DNA from: Lachnospiraceae bacterium
GTDB taxonomy: Bacteria > Bacillota > Clostridia > Lachnospirales > Lachnospiraceae
Assembly: GCA_024693225.1 (NCBI GenBank)
Contig: JAILLI010000104.1
Location: 1 to 32,106, forward strand
DNA length: 32,106 nucleotides
Direction: 5' to 3'
Of the stretch, positions 16,362-28,042 are shown piece after piece (position 1 is the first letter of the stretch; the number at the start of each line of letters is the position of its first letter). A program made the translations under genes and the position numbers. The notes beneath the pieces are model-generated. The model searched no databases. It was not told the DNA's origin and saw only the letters and a list, made by a program, of their open reading frames with translations.

Positions 16362-16365
16362 TGTC

Positions 16366-16770
16366 TTATTTTCTGGCTGCTTCTATTCGTGCCGCACTCC
16401 GCTTAAGTGCAAGTATGGCGCGGGCTATATCTGTTCCCGCCGGTCTCTCGGAAAGGAACCTCTCCGCACGTACCCGCGCAGCCTCGGCTCTTCCCACGTC
16501 AATCTCGTCGGGCCATTCGCAAACCTCTGCCAGTATGGTCATCCGGTCCTGAAGTATCTCGAAAAAGCCTCCGTGGATGGCACATACCTTGGGGTCCCCA
16601 TCCGGAACATGCAGATAGCATACACCGGGCGCAAGCACGCTTGTCAGGGGTATGTGGTTGGGAAGGACACCAATCTGTCCCTCCGTGGTATTTATCTCCA
16701 CCATTGTCACTTCTCCCTCGAAGAAAACCCTGTCGGGACTCGTGATCTGAAGATGAAACGTATCAGCCAT
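16366..16770 (-). CDS. atpC: F1 ATP synthase epsilon subunit
   Basis: MADTFHLQITSPDRVFFEGEVTMVEINTTEGQIGVLPNHIPLTSVL. Confidence 0.96.
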   Translation of the reverse strand: MADTFHLQITSPDRVFFEGEVTMVEINTTEGQIGVLPNHIPLTSVLAPGVCYLHVPDGDPKVCAIHGGFFEILQDRMTILAEVCEWPDEIDVGRAEAARVRAERFLSERPAGTDIARAILALKRSAARIEAARK

Positions 16771-16779
16771 GTCAACTCC

Positions 16780-18219
<1,440 letters not shown>

Positions 18220-18243
18220 TTATATAAGGACGCAGGGCCCCTC

Positions 18244-19155
18244 CTAACTGCTTAGGGCATCAGCTCCGCCGATGATCTCGGTAAGCTCCTGGGTTATGGC
18301 GCCCTGTCTTGCACGGTTATACTGGAGTTCCAGATTCGATATCATCTTTTCCGCATTGTCGGTAGCCGAATCCATTGCCTGCATCCTGGCCCCGTTCTCA
18401 CTTGCGACCGCCTCGATAAGGGCACCGTATATAAGGTTTGCGACATACTTGGGGATTATGGCGGAAAGCGCCTCATCCTCATCGGGTTCGTATGTCATAA
18501 GGGCCCTTTTTGCGGTTTCCTTTTCGGCATCCGGAAGTTTATTCTCTTCTCCCTCGACACCTGTAACCGATTCGGTCGGTGTACTCTCTTTGTCGAGAGG
18601 AAGCAGCTTCTGGAGCTTGGGAATATGGACCACGGTGTTTTTAAAGATCGTATAAGCGATGTATATCTCGCCTATCTCTCCCGCGGCATATCTGGCAAGA
18701 AGCTCACCTGCAAGATCGGCCGCATCGGCATATATGGGCTCTTCGATGATATCGGAGTTCTCGTATATGACCTGATAACCTTTTCTTTTGACACCGTCAC
18801 GGCCTTTTCTTCCTATAGCATATATATCGGTCTCTCCGGTATCCCACCCGCTCTGGGTCACAAGCTTTATGATGTTGCTGTTATATCCGCCGGCAAGACC
18901 CCTGTTGGAGGTTATGAGTATCACAGCTTTTCTTGCGGATCCGTTCGGTTTCATGAACGGATGATCGATATAACCCGATCTGTTCGTAATGGATACGATG
19001 GTATCGTACATAAGGATCGTGTAGTTTTTGATCTGCTGTGCTCTCGCCTTGGCCCTCTGGAGCTTGACCGTTGATACAAGCTTCATGGCTTTGGTGATCT
19101 GCTGGGTGGATTGTATACCGGTCTTACGTCTTTTGATGTCGCGCATCGACGCCAT
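18244..19155 (-). CDS. atpG: F1 ATP synthase gamma subunit
   Basis: MASMRDIKRRKTGIQSTQQITKAMKLVSTVKLQRAK; C-term YNRARQGAITQELTEIIGGADAL. Confidence 0.97.
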   Translation of the reverse strand: MASMRDIKRRKTGIQSTQQITKAMKLVSTVKLQRAKARAQQIKNYTILMYDTIVSITNRSGYIDHPFMKPNGSARKAVILITSNRGLAGGYNSNIIKLVTQSGWDTGETDIYAIGRKGRDGVKRKGYQVIYENSDIIEEPIYADAADLAGELLARYAAGEIGEIYIAYTIFKNTVVHIPKLQKLLPLDKESTPTESVTGVEGEENKLPDAEKETAKRALMTYEPDEDEALSAIIPKYVANLIYGALIEAVASENGARMQAMDSATDNAEKMISNLELQYNRARQGAITQELTEIIGGADALSS

Positions 19156-19218
19156 GATCTGCACCTTTCCTTCCTGATACGCTAAGGCAACGGTAAACGG
19201 ATCCGGTCCGTTTACAGA

Positions 19219-20724
19219 CTATTTCAGAAAATCAGCCTTGAACATATCTATAGCCTTCTTGAGCTTTTCTTCCATCTCCTGCGAAAGCTCTTTTGTCTCG
19301 GCTATCGACGTGGGTATCTCCGGATAACTTGTCCTGATATATTCAAAGAAGCCTTCCTCAAATTCACCGACCTTTTCTACGGGAACATCAAGGAGAAGTT
19401 TCCTGGTCACAACATAGATGATGAGGATCTGATACTCAACCGGCATGGGCTTGTACTGGCCCTGCTTGAGCACTTCCCTGATCCTTTCACCCTGAGCTAA
19501 CTTCTCACGGGTATCCGCGTCAAGTTCTGATCCGAACTGGGCAAATGCGGCAAGTTCCCTGTACTGGGCAAGCTCGGTACGGATGGGAGCGGCGATCTTC
19601 TTCATTGCCTTTATCTGGGCGGCACCACCGACTCGCGATACCGAAAGACCGGCGTTGACGGCCGGACGGAAACCGGAATTGAACATTTCGGTTTCAAGGT
19701 ATATCTGTCCGTCGGTTATGGAGATAACATTTGTGGGGATGTATGCGGATACATCGCCTGCCTGCGTCTCGATTATGGGAAGCGCCGTAAGGCTTCCTCC
19801 GCCGTACTCTTCACTCATCCTGGCAGCTCGCTCTAAAAGCCTTGAATGGAGATAGAATACATCTCCGGGATAAGCTTCACGTCCGGGCGGACGGCGCAGA
19901 AGAAGTGAAAGTGTCCTGTATGCGGTAGCATGCTTGGACAGATCATCGTAGATGACAAGAACATCCTCTCCGTTCTCCATCCATTCCTCACCTATGGCAC
20001 ATCCGCTGTAAGGAGCTATGTACTGGAGGGGGGCCATCTCACTGGCTGTTGATGCAACTACTGTCGTATAAGCCATGGCTCCGAATTCCTCAAGCGTCTT
20101 CACTATGGAAGCGACCGTGGAAGCCTTCTGTCCGATGGCTACATATATACACTTAACGTTCTGACCCTTCTGGTTGATTATGGTATCTATGGCGATGGCA
20201 GTCTTTCCTGTCTGTCTGTCACCGATTATGAGCTCTCTTTGTCCACGTCCTATAGGGATCATGGAATCGATGGCCTTGATACCGGTCTGGAGAGGTGTGT
20301 CGACTGATTTTCTCGTGATAACACCGCTTGCTACACGTTCGATCCTGCGGTACTTGTCAGTCTGGATGGGGCCTTTTCCGTCTATGGGCTGACCGAGCGC
20401 ATTGACGACCCTTCCGAGCAGGGCATCTCCGGCAGGAACCTCAACAACTCTTCCGGTTGTCTTAACGGTATCGCCTTCGTTGATCGATCCTGCACCGAGT
20501 AGCACAGCACCGACATTGTCTTCCTCCAGGTTCATGACCATACCGTACACTTCGCCCGGGAACTCGAGAAGTTCTCCCTGCATAGCCCGTTCAAGACCGT
20601 GTACACGCGCGATACCATCCGCAACCTGAATGACTGTTCCGACTTCGGATACCTCAAGATGCTCCGCGTATCTTTTGATCTGATCCTTGATCACCGAACT
20701 GATCTCTTCTGGTCTTAAATTCAT
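19219..20724 (-). CDS. atpA: F1 ATP synthase alpha subunit
   Basis: [59 protein letters not shown]. Confidence 0.99.
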   Translation of the reverse strand: MNLRPEEISSVIKDQIKRYAEHLEVSEVGTVIQVADGIARVHGLERAMQGELLEFPGEVYGMVMNLEEDNVGAVLLGAGSINEGDTVKTTGRVVEVPAGDALLGRVVNALGQPIDGKGPIQTDKYRRIERVASGVITRKSVDTPLQTGIKAIDSMIPIGRGQRELIIGDRQTGKTAIAIDTIINQKGQNVKCIYVAIGQKASTVASIVKTLEEFGAMAYTTVVASTASEMAPLQYIAPYSGCAIGEEWMENGEDVLVIYDDLSKHATAYRTLSLLLRRPPGREAYPGDVFYLHSRLLERAARMSEEYGGGSLTALPIIETQAGDVSAYIPTNVISITDGQIYLETEMFNSGFRPAVNAGLSVSRVGGAAQIKAMKKIAAPIRTELAQYRELAAFAQFGSELDADTREKLAQGERIREVLKQGQYKPMPVEYQILIIYVVTRKLLLDVPVEKVGEFEEGFFEYIRTSYPEIPTSIAETKELSQEMEEKLKKAIDMFKADFLK

Positions 20725-20740
20725 GGATCTTATACCTTCC

Positions 20741-21295
20741 TTATATCGTGTTAAGCTGGATCCGGCGAAGGTTCTTCGCCAGTTCGTTTAGTTTCGTTGA
20801 AACGCTGCTGTCAACGACCTTATCCTTGATCCTTATCCTCATACCCCCGATAAGAGATGCATCAACATCATAATCCATCTCCATCTTCACGTAATCCGTC
20901 GTATCAAGCAGTTTTTGTTCTATACGTTCTTTCTGCACATCCGTAAGCTCGATGGGAGTAAGAACATGAGCCACACCGATCTTTTTATAGTCCTTGACCA
21001 TGTCGATAAAGCTTCCCAGTATACCGTCTATCTCTTCGTAGCGGTTGTTTACCACGACCTGATGCAAGAGACCGCACAGTTCCCGGGACAGACGTTCCGA
21101 AAAGATATTCCGGATAAGGGACAGCTTTTCTTCCTTGTCAACACTCGGATGGCTCATAATCTTTGCCAGATCCGGATTGTCGTCAAGGATCTGCACAAGC
21201 TGCGTTACCTCCGAATACAGATCGTCAACCCTGTTCTCTTCCACAGCCAGCTGGAACAATGCATCCGCATAGGTTTTTGTAACTAGCTTTGCCAT
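20741..21295 (-). CDS. atpH: F1 ATP synthase delta subunit
   Basis: [27 protein letters not shown]...; C-term [27 protein letters not shown]. Confidence 0.95.
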   Translation of the reverse strand: MAKLVTKTYADALFQLAVEENRVDDLYSEVTQLVQILDDNPDLAKIMSHPSVDKEEKLSLIRNIFSERLSRELCGLLHQVVVNNRYEEIDGILGSFIDMVKDYKKIGVAHVLTPIELTDVQKERIEQKLLDTTDYVKMEMDYDVDASLIGGMRIRIKDKVVDSSVSTKLNELAKNLRRIQLNTI

Positions 21296-21840
21296 GTGCT
21301 CTCACCTACTTCTTTCAGCGTCTCTTCAACGAGAGAATCCTGAATGTTAGTGTCAATGCCTGCGGCAATGACCTTACCGGCCATGAGTGATGCAACATCT
21401 ATGATCTGGGTCTTGATCTCATCGGCAGCCTTCTGTTTTTCAAGTTCGGCTTCATTATGTGCCTGCCGTATTATGCCTGCTGCCTCGTCTTTTGCCGAAG
21501 CTATGATCGTCTCCTCGTTCTTGACGGCTTTCTTGCGTGCCTCGGAAAGAATCTCATCCGCATCCTTCTGCGCACCTGCCATCTTTGTCTCGTACTCGTT
21601 CTTGAGGGACTGGGCCTGGTCCTTATCCTGCCTTGCGCTGTCAAGATCCGCCTGGATCCTTTCCTGACGCTTTCTTAAAAGGTCACGCGTAGGTTTGAAC
21701 AGCATATAGGACATGAAAAGGAACAAAACAAAAACGGCAACTGCTGTGATGACGGCATCATGCAGCAGCTGGAAATCAAGATCAAACAGACGCTCCATCT
21801 GCTCGCCTTCAAGCAGCACAGCTGTAATCATCTGATCCAA
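21283..21840 (-). CDS. atpF: Fo ATP synthase b subunit
   Basis: N-terminal TM helix then long coiled-coil; overlaps atpH by 13 bp; canonical position. Confidence 0.95.
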   Translation of the reverse strand: MDQMITAVLLEGEQMERLFDLDFQLLHDAVITAVAVFVLFLFMSYMLFKPTRDLLRKRQERIQADLDSARQDKDQAQSLKNEYETKMAGAQKDADEILSEARKKAVKNEETIIASAKDEAAGIIRQAHNEAELEKQKAADEIKTQIIDVASLMAGKVIAAGIDTNIQDSLVEETLKEVGESTWQS

Positions 21841-21876
21841 GTTTCTGCCTCCTTTCGATTATCGGTTTTGCCATAA

Positions 21877-22143
<267 letters not shown>

Positions 22144-22198
22144 CTAATCTTTATGCTTGTTTATTTAGATTACTGATATACAAAAAAAGGGCTCTTTG

Positions 22199-22915
22199 CT
22201 ACGTTTCGCCGATAGCGTCAGCAACATACGTCATTGTCAGCATACAGAATACATATGTCTGTATCGCACCCGAGAAGAGGTCGAAATACAGATGCAGGAA
22301 ACCGGGCCATCCCCATGCTATCCGGCTCAGCAGTCCGTAGACCAAAGCCATCATTACCGTACCTGACAATATGTTGGCAAAAAGACGAAGTGAGATCGAT
22401 ACCGGAACCGCTATGTCACCGATAACATTGATCGGTGCCCATATGGGCCAGGGATCGCACAGGCCTTTGAGGAACCCTCCGACACCCTGGTGCTTTATCT
22501 TGTTAAAGAATATAAGGCCGAATGTGATAAGGCCCAGCGGGAAGGTAACTCCGTAATCCGCTGTGGGCGGCCGCAGTCCCAGAAGACCCGAGAAGTTGCT
22601 GATGAGAATGAAGCAAAAGAGGGTGGATATATAACCGAGAAACTTAGATGCACTCTTTCCCATACATCCTGTGATCATATTGTCGAGCATCTCCACGATA
22701 AGCTCGACGATATTCTGAAAAGTACCGGGCTTCTCATAAGGATCCGCATTTACTATCACGCGATGAGCGCATATGGTAAATACGACGAAAAGCAGCATCA
22801 CGATCAAAAGGCTTACATGGGTCGTAGTGATCCAGACAGTCTGCCCGAATATCCGGTACGAGAATATGCCTTTGATCATAAAGTTTACATCTGTTGACAA
22901 AAGAATACCGCTCAC
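22199..22915 (-). CDS. atpB: Fo ATP synthase a subunit
   Basis: SISLRLFANILSGTVMMALVYGLL with conserved Arg; canonical position. Confidence 0.95.
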   Translation of the reverse strand: MSGILLSTDVNFMIKGIFSYRIFGQTVWITTTHVSLLIVMLLFVVFTICAHRVIVNADPYEKPGTFQNIVELIVEMLDNMITGCMGKSASKFLGYISTLFCFILISNFSGLLGLRPPTADYGVTFPLGLITFGLIFFNKIKHQGVGGFLKGLCDPWPIWAPINVIGDIAVPVSISLRLFANILSGTVMMALVYGLLSRIAWGWPGFLHLYFDLFSGAIQTYVFCMLTMTYVADAIGET

Positions 22916-23316
22916 TTTACACCATCCCTGTTAAGTATTTTATGTACCGTCGGCTGGAGATATGCTCCCGCCTTTATTGTTATTATCGATATCGTAAGAA
23001 ATATAGGGTTTGCTATCTTAAAATATACGGCTGCCGCAAATACGGCACAGACGCATATGTATCTTACTATCATCTGCCGGCGCATGACCGCCGCCGCTCC
23101 CTTTTCATCAAGACACATGGCATCATCAACCGTTACCGCCATATGGATCACAAAGAAAAGAGCCAGTGCGCATCCCGTTGCCACTCCGCAAAGAGCGGAC
23201 CTTGTATCCTTAGCAAGAGGAGTCGCGAGAAGGAGTATCATATTCGCGAACACTATGCCGATCATCATTTCATGGAGGGTTTGATTTTCCTTAAGAATGA
23301 TCTTCAGTCTCTTCAT
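22912..23316 (-). CDS. ATP synthase subunit I-like membrane protein
   Basis: Four-TM small protein between atpZ and atpB, MKRLKIILKENQTLHEMMIGIVFANM...; overlaps both neighbours. Confidence 0.6.
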   Translation of the reverse strand: MKRLKIILKENQTLHEMMIGIVFANMILLLATPLAKDTRSALCGVATGCALALFFVIHMAVTVDDAMCLDEKGAAAVMRRQMIVRYICVCAVFAAAVYFKIANPIFLTISIITIKAGAYLQPTVHKILNRDGVK

Positions 23317-23623
23317 TAAGATTGTTCCTGTATACCCTGTCCATCTTCTCGGCAAAATCTTCCCTATCTTCCCCGGCAATCCTCCTGTCGGCATCGCTGC
23401 CGAGATGGGTCCCGGTGGCGCCGGCGTTCTTCGCCATTATGTATATATTGCGAAAACCCGCCAGGGCTCCGATAAAGAACAGAATGATAACGATAAACGA
23501 TGTGGAAAAAAGCCTGTCAAGAAATATGCCGGCAAAAGTACAGATGAGTATGGGTACTATCATACTGATGCCGAACTGCAGGATGAGCGAAAAATTCCTG
23601 AACACTTCCTTCTGATACTTCAA
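23291..23623 (-). CDS. AtpZ/AtpI family protein
   Basis: Two-TM protein FSLILQFGISMIVPILICTFAGIFLDRLF..., first gene of the atp operon. Confidence 0.7.
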   Translation of the reverse strand: MKYQKEVFRNFSLILQFGISMIVPILICTFAGIFLDRLFSTSFIVIILFFIGALAGFRNIYIMAKNAGATGTHLGSDADRRIAGEDREDFAEKMDRVYRNNLNEETEDHS

Positions 23624-23656
23624 TAGTCATCCTTTCGCACATGCCGTATCGTTACA

Positions 23657-23685
23657 ATTATAACCATGTATGACGAAAAAGTCCA
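23657..23685 (-). promoter_or_regulatory. Putative sigma-70/A promoter of the atp operon
   Basis: Minus strand TGGACT-N17-TATAAT, 34 nt upstream of the first atp ORF. Confidence 0.55.
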
Positions 23686-23698
23686 CATAAAACAACTG

Positions 23699-24874
23699 TC
23701 AGTAAAAAACATGATCGCCGATGATAGTCCCGTTTATCTCGGGGATCACCGTTCTGAAGTAGAGGCAGTTGCCCACCGGGGTCGCCCCGCTCATGGCTTC
23801 GTCGGCAGCCTGATAACATGCCGAAGGGGCCCCGAGAGCAAGTCTTGTTGCAAGACGGCCGCTTCCTACAGGGGAGAACTGTCTGCTCTGGTATATCACT
23901 CCCGACAGGGTATTCGGGTAAGCCGCTGATCTGACACGGTTGATGACAACGGCCCCGACCGCTACCTTCCCGGTATAGGGCTGATTGCCGGCCTCACAGT
24001 AGATCAGGCAGGCCAGAAGATCCCGGTCTCCCTCCTGATATGATATCTCGGATATATTCCTCCAGGACATCTTTGCAGCTTTCGCTGTCATGGCCTGTTC
24101 TTCCGCCAGCTGCTTCTTGAGGGCCGCCAGGTTCTCCTCCTGGGCTTTTAACTCCGCCTCGTAGGCTGCCGTCTCAAGCTCGGCTGCGGATATCTGTCCG
24201 TCTGTCTGGGCTATGGACCCGTTTGTTGAGGTTACAAGACTGGACACCCGAAGCTCTTCCGTCTGAGCCTGCTTCTTCAGGCTTTGAAGCTGCTCCTCCT
24301 CGGCCCTTAAGACCTCCTCCTTCTCTTCGATACCGCTCCTTATCTGGATCAGATTGTCGTACATCTTCTTGTCGTAGTCTTCGATCCGGTCAATATAGTC
24401 GGCCTTGTTGAGAAAATCCGAATAACTCCTTGACGAAAAAAAGGTCGATATCAGTGACTTGTCGCCCCGCTCATACATGAACTTGATCCTCTTTTTCATC
24501 AGTTCATACTGGGCCCTCTCTTCCTCAAGAGCTTCTTCAAGGTCAGCTTCGGCCACGTTTATCTCTTCCTGCTTTACGCTTATCTTTTCCTCTATCTTAC
24601 CGATATTCTCGGTTATCTCGGTCAGGCTGTCATTAAGCTCTCCCAGGTATGTGACGAGCTCTTCCTTCTGATCCTTGAGGCCTTCCTTTTTCTGTTCCGT
24701 AGCCTCTTTCATCTCCTCGGTCTCGCGCTTTAGGTTCTCCGCATCCTTTATCTTCTGGGAAGTGGTGTCGACCGAGGCATATGCACTGATCCTTCCGGGT
24801 AAAACTCCGGACAGGATGGCAGTACAGAGGATAAACGATATTATATTGTGTTTTCCCGAAAAATGGCGAAACAT
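23699..24874 (-). CDS. Secreted PcsB-like coiled-coil protein with C-terminal SleB/CwlJ-type hydrolase domain
   Basis: Signal peptide, ~200-aa heptad-rich region, then DLLACLIYCEAGNQPYTGKVAVGAVVINRVRSAAYPNTLSGVIYQSRQFSPVGSGR (Hydrolase_2 motif). Confidence 0.85.
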   Translation of the reverse strand: MFRHFSGKHNIISFILCTAILSGVLPGRISAYASVDTTSQKIKDAENLKRETEEMKEATEQKKEGLKDQKEELVTYLGELNDSLTEITENIGKIEEKISVKQEEINVAEADLEEALEEERAQYELMKKRIKFMYERGDKSLISTFFSSRSYSDFLNKADYIDRIEDYDKKMYDNLIQIRSGIEEKEEVLRAEEEQLQSLKKQAQTEELRVSSLVTSTNGSIAQTDGQISAAELETAAYEAELKAQEENLAALKKQLAEEQAMTAKAAKMSWRNISEISYQEGDRDLLACLIYCEAGNQPYTGKVAVGAVVINRVRSAAYPNTLSGVIYQSRQFSPVGSGRLATRLALGAPSACYQAADEAMSGATPVGNCLYFRTVIPEINGTIIGDHVFY

Positions 24875-24877
24875 GAA

Positions 24878-25363
24878 CTATACCGTGATGACGATCTGCC
24901 TGTCTGTCGGTTCATATCTGTAATACCTGACACCCGCGGCATCAAGCATCTTTCTTGATGCTATCACGGGATCCGTATCCGCATACTTGTCACAGTCATA
25001 TATTATGGTCTTGATCCCGCTCTGGATGATAGCCTTTGCACATTCATTGCAGGGAAAGAGGGAAACATAGATCTTGGCACCCTCAAGGTTTCCTCCCCTG
25101 TAATTCAGTATGGCGTTAAGCTCGCTGTGGACCGTATATACATACTTGGTCGCCAGGGGATCTCCCTCCCGCGCCCAGGGAAATTCATCATCCGAGCATC
25201 CGCGGGGAAAGCCGTTGTAACCCATGGAAAGGATCTTGTTATCCTCACTTACGATACAGGCTCCCACCTGGGTGTTGGGATCCTTGGATCTCATCCCCGC
25301 AAGCTTTGCCACAGCCATAAAGTACTCATCCCACGAGATGTAATCTGCTCTTTTTCCACTCAT
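24878..25363 (-). CDS. dCMP deaminase family protein
   Basis: DPNTQVGACIV, YTVHSELNAILNYRG, SLFPCNECAKAIIQSGI zinc deaminase motifs. Confidence 0.93.
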   Translation of the reverse strand: MSGKRADYISWDEYFMAVAKLAGMRSKDPNTQVGACIVSEDNKILSMGYNGFPRGCSDDEFPWAREGDPLATKYVYTVHSELNAILNYRGGNLEGAKIYVSLFPCNECAKAIIQSGIKTIIYDCDKYADTDPVIASRKMLDAAGVRYYRYEPTDRQIVITV

Positions 25364-26010
25364 TACTTTGTACCGAATATCCGGTCTCCGGCATCTCCGA
25401 GACCCGGAACGATGTATCCGTGATCATTAAGCTTCTCGTCAAGTGCCCCTATGTAGACATCCACGTCCGGATGTTTCTTATGCATCTCCTCAACTCCCTC
25501 GGGTGCTCCGATTATGCACATGAAGTGGATGTTCCTGCAGCCTTTTTCCTTGAGCATGGTGATGGCTGCGCATGAGGATCCGCCTGTTGCCAGCATGGGA
25601 TCGACCACAAATACCTCTCTGTTGGCGCAGTCCTCGGGAAGCTTACAGTAATACTCTACCGGTTTGAGTGTGGAAGGATCCCTGTAGAGGCCTATATGAC
25701 CCACCTTTGCCACGGGTATCATTGACAGCATCCCGTCGACCATTCCAAGTCCTGCCCGAAGGATCGGGACGATGGCCATCTTTTTACCCTTCAGTTCCTT
25801 CACAGCGGTCGGACATATGGGCGTCTCAATATTAACGTCGGAAAGTTCGAGGTTTCTTGTGGCTTCATAACAGATGAGCATGGCTATCTCACCTATGGTC
25901 TGCCTGAAATCCTTTGTTCCTGTCTCCTTCCTGCGGATATACCCGATCTTATGCTGGATCAGCGGATGATCCATTATAAAAATATTGTCGATTCCGGGAT
26001 ACTGTTTCAT
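25363..26010 (-). CDS. upp: Uracil phosphoribosyltransferase
   Basis: [57 protein letters not shown]. Confidence 0.97.
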   Translation of the reverse strand: MKQYPGIDNIFIMDHPLIQHKIGYIRRKETGTKDFRQTIGEIAMLICYEATRNLELSDVNIETPICPTAVKELKGKKMAIVPILRAGLGMVDGMLSMIPVAKVGHIGLYRDPSTLKPVEYYCKLPEDCANREVFVVDPMLATGGSSCAAITMLKEKGCRNIHFMCIIGAPEGVEEMHKKHPDVDVYIGALDEKLNDHGYIVPGLGDAGDRIFGTK

Positions 26011-26026
26011 TCTCTGCCTCCTCCTT

Positions 26027-26467
26027 TTATATGCTGTCCTCTTCCACCTGGGATATCCTTCTTATATGTTTTTCCTCATTTGAGAATTCTGTATTCATGA
26101 ACATATCCACTATATCCATAGTCAGAAATGACCCTATCACTCCCGCTCCCATGGAAAGCATATTGGCATCGTTATGAGCTCTTGTAAGCCGTGCGCTCGT
26201 TACATCCGAGCAAAGAGCACATCTGATCCCCTTGACCTTGTTGGCAACTATGGATATGCCGATCCCCGTGGTACACATAACGATACCTCTGTCGTACTCA
26301 CCGGATGCCACAGCCTTTGCAACGCTCCTTCCGATGGCCGGATAGTCACAGCTTTCGGGAGTATATGTCCCGAAATCCTTTACCTCATGACCCGTTGCCT
26401 TAAGGTGTTCGATGACCTCGGCCTTTCTTTCAAACGCGCCGTGATCGGCGCCGATCGCTACTTTCAT
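26027..26467 (-). CDS. rpiB: Ribose-5-phosphate isomerase B
   Basis: [35 protein letters not shown]..., [26 protein letters not shown]. Confidence 0.95.
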   Translation of the reverse strand: MKVAIGADHGAFERKAEVIEHLKATGHEVKDFGTYTPESCDYPAIGRSVAKAVASGEYDRGIVMCTTGIGISIVANKVKGIRCALCSDVTSARLTRAHNDANMLSMGAGVIGSFLTMDIVDMFMNTEFSNEEKHIRRISQVEEDSI

Positions 26468-26481
26468 CTTTCCATCTCCGT

Positions 26482-27534
26482 TCATACTTTTATTATATTA
26501 TGCCCAGACGCTTTTATCAGTCTGTTCATTATCGCAAGACCCAGCCGGGGGGTATCAAATTCTTCGGAAAAGATAAGGTCTATGTTCTCGTCATCAAAGC
26601 GCCTTAATATCCCGTAAAGCCTTGATGCCACCTCTTCTTCTCTCATCCTGTCTCCGGCATCCGCCACGAGATCGGCCGAAGGGAACTTATCCGCATCTTC
26701 GGAGCAGGCTATTACCCCTATCCTCTCATTTCCCGTCCTGTTTTCGGTCTTTTCCCTTATGTAATCCCGGACTGCCTCACTGCTTCCCGAAACTATGGCA
26801 AGACTTCCTTTGGGAGCATAATGCCGGTATTTCATTCCCGGAGCCCTCGGCGGCTCATCCGCCGATACCGTCCCGAACACCGCCGGATCCCTGTCTATGT
26901 CACCTATGGTCTCCTTTAGCATCTCCTCATTGATATATCCCGGCCGAAGAAGCATGGGACGGCCCGCTGTCAGATCGATTATGGTCGATTCAAGGCCTAT
27001 ATCACACTCTCCCGAATCTATGATCATATCTATCCTTCCGTTCATATCGGCAAGGACATGCTCACCTCTTGTGGGTGACGGTCTTCCGGAAATATTTGCC
27101 GAAGGTGCGGCCACATACCCGCCCGACATCCTGATGAATTCCTTAGCCACGGGATGGGAGGGAAATCTTACCGCTACCGTATCAAGGCCTCCCGTAGTTT
27201 CTTTCGGGACAAGCTCACTTTTTGAAAAGATCATGGTCAGAGGTCCCGGCCAGTACCTTTTGGCCAGGAGTACGGCTTCATCGGGAACACTTTTTACTAT
27301 ATCATATATACTGTCAAAGTCCGCTATATGTACTATCAGCGGATTGTCGGAGGGCCGCCCCTTTGCCTCATAGATCTTCTTTGAAGAAGCTCCGCAAAGT
27401 GCATCTGCCCCCAGTCCGTATACCGTTTCAGTCGGAAATGCCACAAGACCTCCGCCTCTTATGATATCTCCCGCCTGCTTTATGATCTTTATATCAATAT
27501 CACAGGGATCGACCTTTTTATATATAGTGTCCAT
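26482..27534 (-). CDS. L-threonylcarbamoyladenylate synthase (Sua5/YwlC type, with C-terminal Sua5 domain)
   Basis: GGLVAFPTETVYGLGADAL, KGRPSDNPLIVHI, APSANISGRPSPT; 350 aa. Confidence 0.95.
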   Translation of the reverse strand: MDTIYKKVDPCDIDIKIIKQAGDIIRGGGLVAFPTETVYGLGADALCGASSKKIYEAKGRPSDNPLIVHIADFDSIYDIVKSVPDEAVLLAKRYWPGPLTMIFSKSELVPKETTGGLDTVAVRFPSHPVAKEFIRMSGGYVAAPSANISGRPSPTRGEHVLADMNGRIDMIIDSGECDIGLESTIIDLTAGRPMLLRPGYINEEMLKETIGDIDRDPAVFGTVSADEPPRAPGMKYRHYAPKGSLAIVSGSSEAVRDYIREKTENRTGNERIGVIACSEDADKFPSADLVADAGDRMREEEVASRLYGILRRFDDENIDLIFSEEFDTPRLGLAIMNRLIKASGHNIIKV

Positions 27535-27540
27535 TATCTC

Positions 27541-28032
27541 TTACGGCTCTTTGCCGTCCTCGATCCTGTTTATCATCTCCTGTATATCCGAAAAACTTCC
27601 CGAATATATCCTGCCCAGAAGATCGTCCAGGCTCCTGAGTGCGGGGATCATCTGTTCCACGGAAAGGTTCCCGTCAGCCAGTGCATCGGCTATCTCCCCC
27701 ACATCTATGACCTCTACACGGCCGTCCGGAAAGATCAGGACATCCGCCAGAAGATCCGTGAACACATAGGTGTTCTCTTTAGGATCATATGTATACTCTA
27801 TGATGTCACAGTACCAGTATATCAGGGAACCGTCCTGACGGTAGAATTTACTAACCTTAAACCCTTCCTTAAGAAAATAACATGAACACCCGTGATGAAG
27901 TACCTTCTTGGGTTTTATCGCATTCCATCTGGTAACTATGTGGTCTTCATCCATGTGCAGTATCTCATCCTTGTCGAGCTTGACCGTCTCCTCGGGAATG
28001 ATACGCTTGCGATATAAGATCGGCTTGTCCAT
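27541..28032 (-). CDS. DUF402 family protein
   Basis: DGSLIYWYCDIIEYTYDPKENTYVFTDLLADVLIFPDGRVEVIDVGEIADAL. Confidence 0.8.
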   Translation of the reverse strand: MDKPILYRKRIIPEETVKLDKDEILHMDEDHIVTRWNAIKPKKVLHHGCSCYFLKEGFKVSKFYRQDGSLIYWYCDIIEYTYDPKENTYVFTDLLADVLIFPDGRVEVIDVGEIADALADGNLSVEQMIPALRSLDDLLGRIYSGSFSDIQEMINRIEDGKEP

Positions 28033-28042
28033 TCGGTTCTCC

